The notes: a model not told the origin generated them from the sequence alone. Positions 42,491 to 51,385 are shown, counted from the first letter of the stretch. The stretch: DNA of 64,000 nucleotides from JAWVFM01 sp963739355 (GCA_963739355.1 CAVUAD010000005.1:124001-188000), one strand, 5' to 3'. A program made the numbers and translations.

Positions 42491-43231
42491 TCAGGGCTGC
42501 GTCTGGGTGAGCGCGCGCTCCAGCCAGCGCAGAGCGACCTCCTGCAGCTCCGGGTCATGCTGCACCGAGCGGTGATGGCCACCGGGCACGATCACGAGCT
42601 TTCGCGGCTCGGCGGCTCGGCGGTAGAGCTCCTCGCTCCACTCCGACGGCACCTGCTCGTCGCCCCGAGCGTGCAGCAGGACGAGTGGCTTCGGCCCCAT
42701 CAACTCGACCGCGTCGCGCAGATCGAGCTCGGCGAACCACGCGTCGAGGGCTTCGACGGCCTCCGGGCCGGCGCGGAAGTCGAAGCGCTCGCCGCGAAGC
42801 CCTCGCCGCAACCCGTCCTCGCCGGCGGGGCAGACCGCGATCGCGCCGGCGACGAGCTCCGAGGTCGCGGCTGCGTGGATCGCCATGAACCCGCCCATGC
42901 TCGACCCTCGTGCGCAGACCGGCCCCTCGACACCGTCGAGGCCTGCGGCGAACCGGGCCATCACGGTCACGTCGGCGAGGGCCGCCGGCGACATCTCGTC
43001 CCGGGCCGCGCCATGCCCGCGCTGGTCGTAGGCCAGCGCCAGCCAGCCGCGCGCCGCGCACGTCCGGGCGAAGTCCGCGTGGTTCTCCTTCTGCGAGCCG
43101 GCCCCGTGCAGCACGAGCATCGCCGGCCAGGGTGGCGGCGACTTGGGACGCCAGACGAGGTACGGCCGTCCGGACTCCGTTCCGGCGTCGGTGACGCCGA
43201 TCGGCACATGTATCCCCTCCGGCACGGGCAT
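42491..43231 (-). CDS. alpha/beta hydrolase (dienelactone-hydrolase-like)
   Basis: 246 residues from ATG at 43231, chosen since TACCGT ends 7 nt upstream; a GTG at 43240 is inside that box. Motifs: MLVLHGAGSQKENHADF (oxyanion, near 40), GSSMGGFMAIHAA (nucleophile Ser, near 110), LLHARGDEQVP (Asp, near 185) and VPGGHHRSVQHD (His, near 220). It should hydrolyse esters or peptides of unknown identity. Divergent from lysA with 56 bp between starts. No operon partner. Confidence 0.85.
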   Translation of the reverse strand: MPVPEGIHVPIGVTDAGTESGRPYLVWRPKSPPPWPAMLVLHGAGSQKENHADFARTCAARGWLALAYDQRGHGAARDEMSPAALADVTVMARFAAGLDGVEGPVCARGSSMGGFMAIHAAATSELVAGAIAVCPAGEDGLRRGLRGERFDFRAGPEAVEALDAWFAELDLRDAVELMGPKPLVLLHARGDEQVPSEWSEELYRRAAEPRKLVIVPGGHHRSVQHDPELQEVALRWLERALTQTQP

Positions 43232-43238
43232 CAAGGGC

Positions 43239-43244
43239 ACGGTA
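43239..43244 (-). promoter_or_regulatory. -10 box (TACCGT) of probable leaderless promoter
   Basis: TACCGT ends 7 nt before the ATG at 43231. Confidence 0.45.
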
Positions 43245-43287
43245 TTCCCTGCAGGCGGGCGGCTCGTCGATCACAATCCGCCATCCG

Positions 43288-44577
43288 ATGAGCACCACCG
43301 CGCAAAGCGCCAAGCTGCCGGCGCTGGTCTATCCGGCCGGCGCGCGCGTCAACAAGCGAGGACATCTCGAGGTTGGCGGCTGCGACCTGGTCGATCTCGC
43401 CAGGGAGTTCGGCACGCCGGCGTACGTCTATGCCGAGGACGAGATCCGCTCGCGGGCGCGCGCGTACACCGAAGCCTTCGGGTCGCGCACGGAGGACTTC
43501 GAGGTCATCTACGCGAGCAAGGCGGCTCCGATCACCGCGATCTGCGCCGTCCTGCGCGAGGCAGGGCTCTCCATCGACGTCGCCTCGCGCGGCGAGCTCC
43601 ACGTCGCGCTGCGGGCTGGCTTTTCCGGCGAGCAGATCTACCTCCACGGCAACAACAAGACCGAGGCGGACCTGGCCGCGGCGATCGCCGCGGGAGTCGG
43701 CCACGTGATCCTGGACTCGTTTGCGGAGATCGAACGGCTCGACGCCCTGCTCGAGCGCGCCCAGGAGGTCCTGATCCGCGTGACTCCCGGGATCCTGCCC
43801 TCGACCCACTCCTATGTGCAGACCGGGCAGCTCGACTCGAAGTTCGGCTTCGGCCTGGAGGACGGGCTCGCGCGCCGCGCCGTCGAGGCCGTCCGCGCGT
43901 CGGCCAACCTCGAGCTGGTCGGCCTGCACGCGCACATCGGGTCGCAGATCTTCGAGCTCGAGCCATACGTCCGGGCGATCGAGGCCCTCGGCGAGCTCGC
44001 CGACGATGACTGCCGGCTCCTCAACGTCGGGGGCGGCCTCGGCATCGCCTACACGTCCGACGACGCGCCGCCCTCGATCGACGCCTACGCGGAGGTCAAG
44101 GCGAAGGGCGTGCGCGAGGTCTTCGACCGCCTGCCGCGGCTCCTCGTCGAGCCGGGCCGCTCGCTCGTCGGCAACGCCGGCCTCACGCTCTACGAGGTCG
44201 GGACCGTGAAGGAGATCCCGGGCGTCCGCACGTACGTCGCCGTCGACGGCGGCATGTCGGACAACCTGCGGCCCATGCTCTACGGCTCGCGCTACGAGCC
44301 CATCCTCGCCAACCGCGCCGGGGAGGCAGCCGACGCACAGGTGACGATTGCGGGCATGCACTGCGAATCGGGTGACGTGCTCGTGCAGGAGGCGCAGCTG
44401 CCGGCGCCGGCCGCCGGCGACGTCCTCGTGACTCCCGCCACCGGCGCCTACGGCTACGCGCTTGCGAACAACTACAACGGCGTCACCCGCCCGCCCGTGG
44501 TCTTCGTGAAGGACGGCGACGCGCGGCTCGTCGTGCGCCGCGAGACCGAGGCCGACCTCACCGCGCGGGATGTCTGA
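43288..44577 (+). CDS. lysA: diaminopimelate decarboxylase
   Basis: 429 residues, family length. The PLP Lys lies in VIYASKAAPI (near 75), with GLHAHIGSQI (near 212), LNVGGGLGIAY (near 248), LVEPGRSLVGNAG (near 288), GGMSDNLRP (near 323) and the substrate-binding Cys in GMHCESGDVL (near 358). It converts meso-diaminopimelate to lysine, the last step of lysine synthesis. First gene of the lysA-hom-GNAT-thrC operon: its end overlaps hom by 8 bp. The aspartate-family enzymes upstream of the branch point are not in this window. Confidence 0.96.
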   Translation: MSTTAQSAKLPALVYPAGARVNKRGHLEVGGCDLVDLAREFGTPAYVYAEDEIRSRARAYTEAFGSRTEDFEVIYASKAAPITAICAVLREAGLSIDVASRGELHVALRAGFSGEQIYLHGNNKTEADLAAAIAAGVGHVILDSFAEIERLDALLERAQEVLIRVTPGILPSTHSYVQTGQLDSKFGFGLEDGLARRAVEAVRASANLELVGLHAHIGSQIFELEPYVRAIEALGELADDDCRLLNVGGGLGIAYTSDDAPPSIDAYAEVKAKGVREVFDRLPRLLVEPGRSLVGNAGLTLYEVGTVKEIPGVRTYVAVDGGMSDNLRPMLYGSRYEPILANRAGEAADAQVTIAGMHCESGDVLVQEAQLPAPAAGDVLVTPATGAYGYALANNYNGVTRPPVVFVKDGDARLVVRRETEADLTARDV

Positions 44578-45793
44578 GCCGGCGCGCATCGGGCTCCTCG
44601 GCAGAGGAACCGTTGGCGGCGCGTTTGCCGCTCTCCTCGCCGAGCGCGCGGAGGCCGTGGAGTCGGCGTCCGGGCGCCGCCCGGAGCTGGCCGGGGTGCT
44701 GCGGCGGGGCGAGGGGAGCTTCGAGAAGATCCTCGAGGGCTCCGACATCGTCGTCGAGCTGATGGGCGGGACCGATCCGGCGCGCGACCACGTGCTGCGC
44801 GCCCTCCAGGCCGGCCGCCACGTCGTCACCGCCAACAAGCAGCTCGTCGCGCAGCACGGCGACGAGCTCTTCGAGGCGGCTCGCCAGGCCGGTGTGCAGC
44901 TGCGCTTCGAGGCGGCGGTCGCCGGCGTGGTGCCGGTGATCAGGGTGATCCAGGAGAGCCTGGGCGCCACCGAGATCTCGAAGGTCTTCGGGATCGTCAA
45001 CGGGACGACGAACTTCATCCTCACCGAGATGGCGGCGACGGGCGCCGACTACGCGGACGTCCTCGCGCGAGCCCAGGAGCTTGGGTACGCGGAGGCGGAC
45101 CCCACGGACGACGTCGGCGGCGCTGACGCCGCAGCCAAGATGGCCATCCTCGCGCGGCTCGCCTTCCACTCGCCGGTCGGCCTCGATGACGTGACGTATG
45201 AGGGCATCACGGACATCAGGCCGGAGGACCTGGCCTACGCCCGGGAGCTTCGCCTGTCGCTCAAGCTGCTGGGCGTGGCCGAGCGGGTCGCCGACGGCAT
45301 CAGCGTTCGCGTCTTTCCCTGCTTCCTCTACAGCGGCCACCCGCTCGCACCGGTCTCCGGCCCGTTCAACGCCGTCATGGTCGAGGCGCCGGCGATCACC
45401 GAGATCACGATGTCGGGGCCCGGCGCCGGGGGCGTCGAGACCGCAAGCGCCGTGCTCGGCGACGTCGTCTCGATCCTCTCCGGCGACGCGCCGGTCCACG
45501 AGGTCCGCGAGACCCTGCCGATCGTCCGCGACATCAGCTCCTCCTTCTACCTCCACCTGGAGGTCGCCGACGAGCCCGGCGTGCTGGCGCGCATCGCGGA
45601 CGTCCTCGGCCAGAACGAGGTGTCCGTCCGCAGCGTGGTCCAGAGCGGCCACGGCGAGGACGCCCGGCTTGTCATGGTCATGCACGAGTGCCGCGAGGCG
45701 AACTTCGCCACCGCCCTGGAGGCGATCGGAAAGCTCGACTTCATGCGCTCCGCGCCGCGCGCCATCCGCGTGATCGAAGAGGAGTTCGGTTGA
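44570..45793 (+). CDS. hom: homoserine dehydrogenase with ACT domain
   Basis: 407 residues. NAD(P)-binding IGLLGRGTVGGAFAALL at the N-terminus, VVTANKQLVAQ (near 92), GIVNGTTNFILTEM (near 140), GYAEADPTDDVGGADAAAK with the catalytic Lys/Asp region (near 172), and a C-terminal ACT domain (about 325-405, FYLHLEVADEPGVLARIADVL) for feedback by threonine. It reduces aspartate semialdehyde to homoserine. Overlaps lysA by 8 bp upstream, and its TGA overlaps the following TTG start as TTGA. Confidence 0.96.
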   Translation: MSEPARIGLLGRGTVGGAFAALLAERAEAVESASGRRPELAGVLRRGEGSFEKILEGSDIVVELMGGTDPARDHVLRALQAGRHVVTANKQLVAQHGDELFEAARQAGVQLRFEAAVAGVVPVIRVIQESLGATEISKVFGIVNGTTNFILTEMAATGADYADVLARAQELGYAEADPTDDVGGADAAAKMAILARLAFHSPVGLDDVTYEGITDIRPEDLAYARELRLSLKLLGVAERVADGISVRVFPCFLYSGHPLAPVSGPFNAVMVEAPAITEITMSGPGAGGVETASAVLGDVVSILSGDAPVHEVRETLPIVRDISSSFYLHLEVADEPGVLARIADVLGQNEVSVRSVVQSGHGEDARLVMVMHECREANFATALEAIGKLDFMRSAPRAIRVIEEEFG

Positions 45794-46263
45794 GTCCAGA
45801 CGCCGCGGTGATCCGTCGCGCCCGGCCGGAGGACGCCGGAGCGATCGAGGCGCTGGTGCAGGCGGCGTACCGGGTCTACGTGGACGAGCTGGACCTGCGC
45901 CCTGCTCCGATGAAGGCCGACCAGGCGGCCGAGATCGAGGCGAAGGAGGTCTGGGTGGCGGAGCTCGAGGGAGAGATCGTGGGGGTCTTGGTGGTCCGCG
46001 CCGAGGCCGACCACATGTTCGTGGACAACGTGGCGGTCGCCCCCGGCGCGCAGGGAAGCGGCCACGGCGGGGCGCTCCTCGAGCGGGCGGAGCAGGTCGC
46101 CGCCGAGCGCGGCGTCCGCGAGCTCCGCCTGCTCACCAACGTGCGCATGGCGGCGAACAGGGAGCTGTACGCGCACCTCGGCTGGGAGGAGACGGAGGTC
46201 CGCCACGAGCACGGGTATCACCGGGTGTACCTCCGCAAGCCGGTGCCGGGACAGCCGGGGTAG
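45790..46263 (+). CDS. GNAT-family N-acetyltransferase
   Basis: 157 residues from the TTG at 45790 overlapping the hom stop. GNAT fold: IRRARPEDAGAIEALVQAAY at the N-terminus, a VWVAELEGEIVGVLVV strand, and acetyl-CoA motif VAPGAQGSGHGGALLERAEQVA (near 80), followed by RLLTNVRMAANRELYAHLGWEE. It transfers an acetyl group to an unknown amine. Because translation is coupled to hom and it sits just before thrC, it may act on a compound of this pathway, but nothing in the sequence proves it. Confidence 0.87.
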   Translation: MSPDAAVIRRARPEDAGAIEALVQAAYRVYVDELDLRPAPMKADQAAEIEAKEVWVAELEGEIVGVLVVRAEADHMFVDNVAVAPGAQGSGHGGALLERAEQVAAERGVRELRLLTNVRMAANRELYAHLGWEETEVRHEHGYHRVYLRKPVPGQPG

Positions 46264-46266
46264 GGT
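46261..46266 (+). promoter_or_regulatory. possible -10 box (TAGGGT) before thrC
   Basis: TAGGGT begins at the GNAT stop codon and ends 8 nt before the GTG of thrC; it may give thrC its own leaderless start within the operon. Confidence 0.3.
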
Positions 46267-46274
46267 CCGGCACC

Positions 46275-47309
46275 GTGCCCCAACCGCTGATCGAGCGCTA
46301 CCGCGACCGCCTGCCGATCGAGCCCGGCGACCCGGTCGTGACGCTCAACGAGGGCTCGACGCCGCTGGTCGAGGCTCCCGTGGTCTCCGAGCGCGTTGGC
46401 GCTCGCGTCCTCCTGAAGCTCGAGGGCGCCAACCCGACCGGCTCGTTCAAGGACCGGGGAATGACCGTCGCCGTCTCGCGCGCGAAGGGCACGGGCGCGG
46501 CCGCCGTGATCTGCGCGTCCACCGGCAACACGGCGGCAAGCGCCGCGGCCTACGCGGCGCGCGCGGGGATGACCGGCGCCGTGATCGTCCCCGAGGGGAA
46601 GATCGCGATCGGCAAGCTCGCGCAGGCGCTGATGCACGGCGCCCGCGTGATCGCGCTTCAGGGCAACTTCGACCAGGCGCTGCAGCTGGTTCGCGAGGTC
46701 GCGCAGCGCCACCCGGTCGAGCTCGTCAACTCCGTCAACCCTTACCGGATCGCCGGTCAGCGCACGGCGGCGTTCGAGGTGATCGAGGAGCTCGGCGCGC
46801 CGCCGGACGCGCTGGCCATACCCGTCGGCAACGCCGGCAACATCACCGCCTGGTGGAGCGGCTTCGGGGCAAGCGACGCGAGCCCGGTGCTCTACGGCTT
46901 TCAGGCCGCGGGTGCCGCGCCCCTGGTCGAGGGTCACCCGATCGAGCGCCCGGAGACGGTTGCGTCCGCGATCCGGATCGGCAACCCGGCGCGCTGGGAG
47001 GAGGCGATGACGGCGATCACGGAGTCGCGCGGCAGGATCGCGGCGGTGACCGACGAGCAGATCCTCGACGCGTACCGCTTCCTCGCCTCGCGTGAGGGCG
47101 TCTTCTGCGAGCCGGCCTCGGCCGCCTCCGTCGCGGGACTGATCGCCCACGGCCTGCCGACGGTGGAGGGCGTGCCGACGCCGGAGACGGTCGTCTGCGT
47201 CCTGACCGGCCATGGCCTCAAGGACCCGGACACGGCCCTCGGCAAGGCTCCGGCCGTCATCCGCTGCGAGAACGACCTCGCCGAGGTCGAGCGCGCGGTC
47301 TTCGACTAG
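46275..47309 (+). CDS. thrC: threonine synthase
   Basis: 344 residues of fold-type II PLP enzymes: STPLVEAP (near 29), KLEGANPTGSFKDRGM with the PLP Lys (near 60), ASTGNTAASAAAYAARAG (near 84), NPYRIAGQRTAAFEV and GNAGNITAWW for phosphate binding (near 185). It converts O-phosphohomoserine to threonine. GTG start. The partner kinase gene (thrB) is absent here although it usually follows thrC in actinobacteria. A 12-bp inverted repeat begins 5 bp after its stop. Confidence 0.95.
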   Translation: MPQPLIERYRDRLPIEPGDPVVTLNEGSTPLVEAPVVSERVGARVLLKLEGANPTGSFKDRGMTVAVSRAKGTGAAAVICASTGNTAASAAAYAARAGMTGAVIVPEGKIAIGKLAQALMHGARVIALQGNFDQALQLVREVAQRHPVELVNSVNPYRIAGQRTAAFEVIEELGAPPDALAIPVGNAGNITAWWSGFGASDASPVLYGFQAAGAAPLVEGHPIERPETVASAIRIGNPARWEEAMTAITESRGRIAAVTDEQILDAYRFLASREGVFCEPASAASVAGLIAHGLPTVEGVPTPETVVCVLTGHGLKDPDTALGKAPAVIRCENDLAEVERAVFD

Positions 47310-47313
47310 GAGG

Positions 47314-47361
47314 CGCCGAGTGGACTTTCGCCAACGGAGGTGTCGTTTTGTCCACTCGGCG
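47314..47361. repeat. perfect 12-bp inverted repeat after thrC
   Basis: CGCCGAGTGGAC (47314-47325) and GTCCACTCGGCG (47350-47361) enclose a 24-base loop. It lies 5 bp after the thrC stop and before comF. No T-run follows, so a classical intrinsic terminator is doubtful. Confidence 0.6.
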
Positions 47362-47426
47362 AGGTGGGGTCCGGATTGGGGCGATGCGCGCGCCATCGGT
47401 ATGGCGGGTGCGGCGAGCATCGAGAC

Positions 47427-48044
47427 GTGCTCGCTCAGGCTCTCTCGCTGCTCGCGCCGCCGCTGTGCGGCGTCTGTCGCGAGTCCTGCGCGGCGGCTGA
47501 GCCCGTGTGCCGTCGCTGCAGCAGGGCGATCGAGCTCAACGAGCCGCTCGCGGTGCACGTCGCCGGTGTCGACGAGGTCCGCGCGGCGTGCGCATACGCC
47601 GGCACCGCCCGCCGGCTGGTCGCCGCGCTGAAATTCGGATCCCGCCTCCCTTTGGCCCACGCCGCGGCCGAGGCCATCGCAGCGGCGGCGGGCGAGGTGC
47701 TCGTCCATGGCCAAGCGCTCGTTCCGGTGCCCGCGGCCCCGTCGAGAGCCCGCCGCCGCGGCTTCGACTCGGCCGCCGAGATCGCCGCCGCGCTCGCGTC
47801 GCTGACGCGTCTCGAGCTGCGCCCCTGTCTCACCCGCACGTCCGGCCCGCGGCAGGTCGGCCGCCGCCGCGAGGAGCGCCTGGCCGACCCGCCGCGGGTG
47901 GCCCTCAAGAGCCCGCCGCCGCCATCCGCCGTCCTCGTCGACGACGTGATCACCACGGGCGCGACGCTCTCCGCCTGCGCTCGCGCGCTGCGCATGGGCG
48001 GCAGCAGGCGGGTCGTGGCGGTCGGCTTCGCGCACTCGACATGA
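47427..48044 (+). CDS. ComF-family phosphoribosyltransferase-like protein
   Basis: 205 residues from GTG at 47427. A short zinc-finger-like N-terminus (LCGVCRESCAAAEPVCRRC, near 15) is followed by a ComFC-type domain with LVPVPAAPSRARRRGFDSA, TRTSGPRQVGRRREERL and the PRPP-type loop AVLVDDVITTGATLSACARAL. ComFC supports natural transformation, probably as a DNA-uptake helper, but many non-competent bacteria keep it. The longer frame from TTG at 47340 has no family similarity. Followed by hpf, as comFC and hpf are near each other in Firmicutes. Confidence 0.88.
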   Translation: MLAQALSLLAPPLCGVCRESCAAAEPVCRRCSRAIELNEPLAVHVAGVDEVRAACAYAGTARRLVAALKFGSRLPLAHAAAEAIAAAAGEVLVHGQALVPVPAAPSRARRRGFDSAAEIAAALASLTRLELRPCLTRTSGPRQVGRRREERLADPPRVALKSPPPPSAVLVDDVITTGATLSACARALRMGGSRRVVAVGFAHST

Positions 48045-48107
48045 CTTGGAAGACGCGAGCTCGCCCGCGGCGTAGGATGGAGCCTCGGCGACTCAAGGAG
48101 GCGAACC

Positions 48108-48455
48108 GTGCGCATCGAGGTGAGGGGTAGGAACACCGAGGTGACCGAGGAGGTCCGTCGTCACGTGGAGAAGCGCTTCGCGCGCGTCGGGCGCCAGCTC
48201 TCCAGCGAGGCGGAGCTCGAGGTCGAGCTTCGGGAGGAGCAGAACCCGGCGATCGCCGACCGCTTCGTGGCCGAGGCCACGCTCCACGCGAAGGGCGCCA
48301 CGCTTCGCGCCTCGGAGGCCACGCCCGAGATGCTCCACTCGATCCACGAGATCGCTGAGGACATCCGCCGCCAGGTCAAGCGGCACCGCGACCTCCGCCG
48401 CAAGCGCTCCCAGACGCGGCGGCTCGTAGGCCGCGTCCGCGGCCGCGAGGCGTGA
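48108..48455 (+). CDS. hpf: ribosome hibernation promoting factor (HPF/RaiA family)
   Basis: 115 residues, GTG start with AAGGAGGCG 5-6 nt upstream. The beta-alpha-beta-beta-beta-alpha core is visible (MRIEVRGRNTEVTEEVRRHVEKRFARV, then LEVELREEQNPAIADRFVAEATLHA, and EMLHSIHEIAEDIRRQVKRH). It ends in a basic RKRSQTRRL tail and lacks the C-terminal dimerisation domain of long HPF, so it is the short form. It binds the 30S tRNA and mRNA channel in slow growth or stress. Its end overlaps the acyl-CoA synthetase start as GTGA. Confidence 0.9.
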   Translation: MRIEVRGRNTEVTEEVRRHVEKRFARVGRQLSSEAELEVELREEQNPAIADRFVAEATLHAKGATLRASEATPEMLHSIHEIAEDIRRQVKRHRDLRRKRSQTRRLVGRVRGREA

Positions 48456-50017
48456 GCACCAGGCTCGCCACGAGCTACGAGGAGGCCTGCGCGGCCCACA
48501 GCTGGGACGTACCCGAGCGCTACAACATCGCCGCCGACGTCTGCGACAAGCACCCGGACGGCAAGCTCGCGATGCTCTTCGAGGACCATCGCGGCAACCG
48601 GCGCGAGGTGAGCTGGGGCGAGCAGCGCGCCCTCGCGAACCGGGCCGCCAACGTTCTCGCGGCCCACGGCGTCGAGCGCGGCGACCGCGTCGCCGTCTGC
48701 GCGCCGGCCTCCCCGGAGACCGCGGCCATGTTCATCGGGACGTGGAAGCTCGGGGCGATCCTGCTCTCGCTCTCGGTCCTCTACGGCGACGAGGGCATCG
48801 GCCACCGCCTGCGGGATTCAGAGCCGCGGGTTCTCGTGACCGACGCGGCGAACGCCGGGCGCATGCCGGCTGACCTCGTGGGCGAGGTGCTGTTGCTGGA
48901 CGACGACCTGCTGGCCGGGGCCGGCGAGGAGTTCGAGACGGTCGACACCTCGGCCGACGATCCGGCGCAGATCTACTACACGTCCGGAACCACCGGGCTC
49001 GCGAAGGGGATCCTCCACGCCCACCGCTACGTCCTCGCCCACGAGGAGTTCGTCTACTGCCACGAGGTGGGGGAGGACGAGCTCTTCCACGGCATGGGCG
49101 AGTGGGCATGGGCGGCCGGGATCAGCCCGCTGATCGGCCCCTGGCGCTACGGGGCGGCGCAGTTCGTCTACCAGCGCGAGGGCGGCTTCGACCCCCACAA
49201 GCAGCTCGAGGTCCTTTCGCGCAACGAGGTCACCAACGTCTTCACGACGCCGACGGCCATGCGGGCGATGATGGCCATCGAGGACGCCGGCACTCGCTAT
49301 CCGCAGAGGTTCCGCAGGGTCTGCTCCGCCGGCGAGCCCCTCAACCCGGAGGCCATCCGCTGGTTCCGCGACCAGTACGGGGTCACGGTGCTCGACTACT
49401 ACGGGCTCTCGGAGTCGTATCCGCTGTGCGCCAACTACCCGTTCATGGAGGTCCGCGAGGGCTCGATGGGTCGCCCCATGCCGGGCTGGGACGTGAAGCT
49501 CCTCGACGAGGACTTGAACGAGGTCGCCCAGGGGGAGCGCGGGGAGATCTGCCTGCGTGCCCGCTCCAACCCCCACTATCCCCTCGGTTACTGGCGGAAC
49601 CCGGAGGCGACGAGGGAGGACTTCGAGGGCGAGTGGTTCCACTCCAGGGACGCCGCGCAGCGGGACTCCGATGGCTACTTCTGGTACGCGGGGCGCGCCG
49701 ACGACGTGATCATCTCCGCCGGCTACCGGATCGGCCCGTTCGAGGTGGAGTCGGCGTGCATCGAGCACTCCGCCGTTCGCGAGGCGGCGGCAGTCGCCTC
49801 GCCGGATGAGGCCAAGGGGAACGTCGTCAAGGCGTTCTTGGTGCTGGCCGAGGGACAGGAGCCGTCAGAGGAGCTTGCTAAGGAGATCCAGGCATTCGTC
49901 CGCGAGCACCTCTCCGCGTACGCCTATCCGCGTCGGATCGAGTTCGTCGACGACCTGCCGAAGACCCTGACCGGAAAGATCAGGCGGATCGAGCTGCGCG
50001 AGGCCGAGCGCGCCTAG
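48452..50017 (+). CDS. AMP-forming acyl-CoA synthetase
   Basis: 521 residues of the adenylate-forming superfamily (medium-chain acyl-CoA/acetate type). YYTSGTTGLAKGI is the phosphate-binding A3 core (near 178), YYGLSES the A5 core (near 315), GYFWYAGRADDVIISAGYRIGP the hinge (near 405) and the catalytic Lys lies in TLTGKIRR (near 510). It activates a carboxylic acid with ATP and CoA, feeding beta-oxidation. GTG start coupled to hpf, an odd pairing. Its TAG shares CTAG with the convergent esterase gene. Confidence 0.93.
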   Translation: MSTRLATSYEEACAAHSWDVPERYNIAADVCDKHPDGKLAMLFEDHRGNRREVSWGEQRALANRAANVLAAHGVERGDRVAVCAPASPETAAMFIGTWKLGAILLSLSVLYGDEGIGHRLRDSEPRVLVTDAANAGRMPADLVGEVLLLDDDLLAGAGEEFETVDTSADDPAQIYYTSGTTGLAKGILHAHRYVLAHEEFVYCHEVGEDELFHGMGEWAWAAGISPLIGPWRYGAAQFVYQREGGFDPHKQLEVLSRNEVTNVFTTPTAMRAMMAIEDAGTRYPQRFRRVCSAGEPLNPEAIRWFRDQYGVTVLDYYGLSESYPLCANYPFMEVREGSMGRPMPGWDVKLLDEDLNEVAQGERGEICLRARSNPHYPLGYWRNPEATREDFEGEWFHSRDAAQRDSDGYFWYAGRADDVIISAGYRIGPFEVESACIEHSAVREAAAVASPDEAKGNVVKAFLVLAEGQEPSEELAKEIQAFVREHLSAYAYPRRIEFVDDLPKTLTGKIRRIELREAERA

Positions 50018-51378
50018 GGCGCGCTGTGCTTGCCGACCAGGACCTCGACGCTCCGGCGTGAGGGGCCGAGGGGAACGGTCATCGTCAGTCTCCCGCGCCC
50101 GTTTGCCGTGAGCTTGTGGTCGTCGAGCGAGGGCACCGCGATCGAGAAGGCTCGAAGCCGCTGGTGGGGCCTGAACGCGGGTGGCGTCGTCACCCGGGCC
50201 GTCCCGTCGCCGGAGATGACGAAGTCCCTGGGCCGCGCGTGATGCAGGGCGCTGAACGCCGGTGCCGGGTGGCTCATCGACACCTTCCAGCCCCACTGGC
50301 TCCAGCGGTCCTCGCCTGACTTGAAGGAGATGGCGCGCGGGTGCGGCTGCGGACGCCCGAAGCGGCGCATGAGCGGGCCGATGAACTCCCGAAGGTCACG
50401 GGCCCAGTAGGGCCAGACGTGGGTGCCCGGGCCGTAGTCGTCGAAGTGGCTCGGGATCTTCGCGTCCTCCAGGTGGCCGTGGAACAGCACGGTCAGCGTG
50501 TGCACGCCCGCTTCGATCGCCTCGGCGCCGGGGTTCGGGGGAGCCGAGTCGAGCGGCCCGGGCTGCCCGTTTCCGGTCCAAAGCCAGATGCCCATCCCGC
50601 GGAGGTTGCCCACCAGGGTGCCCGGATCGTGCGCCTGCCAGTTGAACTCGTTGGTGGCGCGCGGCCCGAACATCGCGTCCGGCTGCGCGTGGTCCAGGCC
50701 GGTTGCGGTGGCCTCGATGATCGGGGTCACCAGGGCGATGGCCTGCGGGTCGCGGTCGATCTCCGCGGCCCCGGAGAACGAAGCTACGGCCGAGAACAGG
50801 TCGGGGTGGCGCGCCGCGTAGGTCAACGCGCCGAAGCCGCCCTGGGAGAGCCCGGCGATCGCGCGGCCGCGGCGCGCGGCGATCGTCCGCAGGTTGGCGT
50901 CGACCCACGGGATGAGCTGGTGGATGTGGAAGGTCTCCCACATCGGCGGGCCGCCGGCGCCGCCGTTCCACCAGTCCGTGAACCAGCCGCCGCCGTCGCC
51001 GTCGAATCCCGCGTCCGCCATCACGACGATCAGGGGGCGGTGCGCGGTGGTCTTCGTGGCGTCGCCCGTCTCCACCCAGTCCGATGCCCGCCCGCTCGTG
51101 CCATGGAAGAGGTAGAGGACCGGGTAGCGCTTCGACGGATGCGCCCGGTAGCCGTCGGGCAGCAGGACCCGGATGTCGACGGCCCGGCCGAGCGCCTTGC
51201 TCGACACGCCGACGTCCAGGTCGCGGCGGGTGAGCATGTGGGCTGAGGTGACCCGCAGGCCGTGGCCGCTGCGCAGCGCCGGCGCCTGCGGGCTCGCCTG
51301 GCCGGCAACCGCGCCGGACGCCGGTCCGGCCAGCAGGCCAACCGCCGCCGCCAGCACCGCCTGCCGAAGCCATCTCAT
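50014..51378 (-). CDS. secreted esterase-family protein (antigen-85/esterase D-like)
   Basis: 454 residues from ATG at 51378 with TAGGCT 7 nt upstream. A signal peptide (LRQAVLAAAVGLLAGPASGAVAG) precedes an esterase domain (about 60-335): PVLYLFHGTSGRASDW, IAGLSQGGFGALTYAA with the nucleophile Ser (near 178), and late H in PGTHVWPYW. A C-terminal beta-rich domain of about 110 residues (about 345-454) follows. Mycobacterial relatives are acyltransferases on trehalose; here it may be an esterase or acyltransferase on cell-wall glycolipids. The open frame upstream of the ATG is shadow. Confidence 0.85.
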   Translation of the reverse strand: MRWLRQAVLAAAVGLLAGPASGAVAGQASPQAPALRSGHGLRVTSAHMLTRRDLDVGVSSKALGRAVDIRVLLPDGYRAHPSKRYPVLYLFHGTSGRASDWVETGDATKTTAHRPLIVVMADAGFDGDGGGWFTDWWNGGAGGPPMWETFHIHQLIPWVDANLRTIAARRGRAIAGLSQGGFGALTYAARHPDLFSAVASFSGAAEIDRDPQAIALVTPIIEATATGLDHAQPDAMFGPRATNEFNWQAHDPGTLVGNLRGMGIWLWTGNGQPGPLDSAPPNPGAEAIEAGVHTLTVLFHGHLEDAKIPSHFDDYGPGTHVWPYWARDLREFIGPLMRRFGRPQPHPRAISFKSGEDRWSQWGWKVSMSHPAPAFSALHHARPRDFVISGDGTARVTTPPAFRPHQRLRAFSIAVPSLDDHKLTANGRGRLTMTVPLGPSRRSVEVLVGKHSAP

Positions 51379-51385
51379 GCCGGGG

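Noticed and set aside
47340..47426. Longer ComF start at TTG 47340
   Set aside because: The extra 29 residues overlap the inverted repeat and have no family similarity.
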